Positions 4,855 to 5,759 of a stretch of 5,759 nucleotides of DNA are shown one piece after another. The position numbers and the translations under genes are program-made. The stretch spans positions 1 to 5,759 of the forward strand of contig JAUVTM010000146.1 in assembly GCA_030601545.1 (NCBI GenBank). Direction: 5' to 3'. Positions within the stretch are counted from its first letter, which is position 1. Every line of letters starts with the position of its first letter. The notes beneath the pieces were generated by a model. That model was given only the letters and a program-made list of their open reading frames with translations. It searched no databases and was not told the DNA's origin. This stretch comes from Syntrophobacterales bacterium (GTDB lineage Bacteria; Desulfobacterota; Syntrophobacteria; BM002).

Positions 4855-5325
4855 CTAGGCCGTCACCACCAGGGTGGCCTGCATGTTCTTGTGCTCGTCG
4901 CCGCAGATAATGTTGCAGTTGAAAGTGAAGGTGCCGACCTTGTCTGCCTTAAAGGACGCCAAGACCACCTTACCGGGACGGATTCCGTCTTCGATAAAGA
5001 TTCCAAAGTCTTTTAGGCTGAAACCGTGCACCACGTCGCTGCTGGTTATCTTTAAAACAACCAGATCGCCCTTTTTCACTTCCAGCGTTAGGTTGCGCGC
5101 GTGCTTGTTTTTGCTGTATAGCGTGATTGCATCATATCCATGAACCTTGCCGGATAACCAACCCAATTTAGAATGGGCGGTCAGGTTGAAGACCTTGGCC
5201 CCGGCGGGTGTTTTGGTCCTCCAAAGGTGGCTGTCATAGGCCTGAATAGCCCAGGGAAGTCCCACCATCACGACAATAAGTATAAGGAGGTAGAAAAAGT
5301 CTCTGTTTCTTGTGCGCTTTGTCAT
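4855..5325 (-). CDS. Membrane-anchored CuA protein, cytochrome oxidase subunit II-like
   Basis: This 156-residue protein has a basic N-terminus, one membrane helix (about residues 10-28, FFYLLILIVVMVGLPWAI) and an outward-facing cupredoxin domain (about 65-156). All side-chain ligands of a binuclear CuA centre are present: H100 in DVVHGF, then C137, C141, H145 and M148 in CNIICGDEHKNM (C-x3-C-x3-H-x2-M). That pattern is shared by oxidase subunit II and the CuA domain of nitrous oxide reductase. The protein is short, and its single helix with CN-x-x-CG-x-x-H-x-NM most resembles subunit II of ba3-type (B-family) oxidases. The glutamate of the classical C-S-E-x-C motif is replaced by I139. No subunit I is in the window, so it may be an orphan CuA electron carrier serving the adjacent pentaheme cytochrome. 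ATG 5325 has only a weak upstream GGTAGAG. The gap to the upstream gene is 161 bases and to the downstream gene 116 bases. Confidence 0.88.
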   Translation of the reverse strand: MTKRTRNRDFFYLLILIVVMVGLPWAIQAYDSHLWRTKTPAGAKVFNLTAHSKLGWLSGKVHGYDAITLYSKNKHARNLTLEVKKGDLVVLKITSSDVVHGFSLKDFGIFIEDGIRPGKVVLASFKADKVGTFTFNCNIICGDEHKNMQATLVVTA

Positions 5326-5385
5326 TGCTCTACCGAAATTAGCTGTTATCTGAGGTTCAAGCCGAATGCCTTGCCTAAATCAGCC

Positions 5386-5490
5386 CTAGTCCTGGGTTAA
5401 TAAATTCTGAATTGAAGACACACAGCGACCGCATTCCCCATCCGCCTCAGAGGACTGCAGGGAGCTTCAATTTATGAATCGAAGGACTAG
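5386..5490. repeat. Imperfect inverted repeat between the lipoprotein and CuA genes
   Basis: CTAGTCCT (5386-5393) is complementary to AGGACTAG (5483-5490), and AATTGAAG (5410-5417) to CTTCAATT (5465-5472). The AT-rich sequences between these blocks match partly. The right arm overlaps the stop codon of the lipoprotein gene, and CCTC-A-GAGG sits near the centre. It may be a small repeat element, or an RNA fold that ends or processes the lipoprotein transcript before the CuA gene. No clear sigma-70 promoter for the CuA gene was found in 5326-5486. Confidence 0.4.
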
Positions 5491-5759
5491 TTCACTGGCC
5501 TGATCAGGCCGGTTTTCTTGTCCACCGCCAGACGATCCACTCTTTTGCCATCGACCCGAACATCAAACTCAAAGTAGGAGCCTGCGTCAACGCCCTTACC
5601 AATCTCAAGATTTGGGTTCAATCTGGCCAGATGGCCGGAGAGGATGTCGTAGGCCTGATTCTGGGTGACCTCCTTACCCGACGGGGAGGGCGCAGACTGG
5701 TAGCGTGCCTGGGGGCCGAAGTCTCCGCCTCCCGGAGTACCCGTATTACATGCCAAGGC
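5487..5759 (-). CDS. Partial small lipoprotein with PepSY-like C-terminus
   Basis: The reading frame is open to the right edge, so the N-terminus is missing; the visible part covers about 90 residues. It begins A-L-A-C-N-T-G, and A-L-A-C could be the end of a lipobox, making the cysteine the lipid-modified residue after signal-peptide removal. A TTG at 5756 could formally start translation, but the lipobox suggests the true start lies outside the window. A flexible Gly/Pro/Ser-rich linker follows. The last 60 residues (VTQNQAYDILSGHLARLN..., SYFEFDVRVDGKRVDRLAVD, KKTGLIRPVN) have the alternating pattern of a PepSY-type fold, an inhibitory or binding module of exported proteins. It is upstream of and co-oriented with the CuA gene across a 161-base gap, so membership of the cluster is possible but not shown. 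The lipoprotein call is fairly likely; the PepSY call is tentative. Confidence 0.6.
   Translation of the reverse strand, partial: ALACNTGTPGGGDFGPQARYQSAPSPSGKEVTQNQAYDILSGHLARLNPNLEIGKGVDAGSYFEFDVRVDGKRVDRLAVDKKTGLIRPVN

Noticed and set aside
5326..5486. Sigma-70 or sigma-54 promoter for the CuA operon
   Set aside because: Partial boxes such as TTGAAC and TAATTT have wrong spacing, and no GG/GC sigma-54 pair was found. A promoter may exist but cannot be supported from the sequence.

Overview
The window looks like chromosomal DNA of a respiring Gram-negative bacterium. The evidence is exported multiheme c-type cytochromes, cupredoxins, a likely lipoprotein, a CcdA/TlpA thiol-reducing pair and a nested palindromic intergenic repeat. 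The mix of genes would suit a member of Desulfobacterota or a similar lineage, but no single gene here fixes the taxonomy, so this is inference.

Layout from left to right. Positions 18-49 hold two short palindromes just before a small plus-strand gene for a stand-alone J-domain protein (48-407). A tRNA-Leu(UAA) gene lies on the minus strand (513-600) with an encoded CCA end and a near-consensus sigma-70 promoter (626-654). Positions 712-975 hold no gene. They are filled by a nested, imperfect palindromic element that resembles a non-autonomous mobile repeat. From 991 to the right edge every gene is on the minus strand, so transcription runs from right to left.

In order of transcription, the minus-strand cluster encodes: a probable lipoprotein with a PepSY-like tail, cut by the right edge of the window (5487-5759); a membrane-anchored protein with a complete CuA site like that of oxidase subunit II (4855-5325); a five-heme c-type cytochrome with extra beta-sandwich-like regions (3041-4738); a type-1 copper protein with a carboxypeptidase-regulatory-like tail (2358-3023); a CcdA-type membrane thiol transporter (1600-2328); and a TlpA/ResA-type thioredoxin (991-1563). 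The last four genes are separated by only 17 to 36 bases and are very probably one operon. The CuA gene is separated from the cytochrome gene by 116 bases but is likely part of the same unit.

The proteins fit together as an extracytoplasmic electron-transfer module with its own assembly service. CuA, five c-hemes and a type-1 copper centre would carry electrons. CcdA and the TlpA-like protein would pass reducing equivalents outward to keep the heme-binding and copper-binding cysteines reduced during maturation. No oxidase catalytic subunit, nitrous oxide reductase or other terminal enzyme is visible here. A CuA protein without such a partner, next to a multiheme cytochrome, is the most interesting feature of the window.
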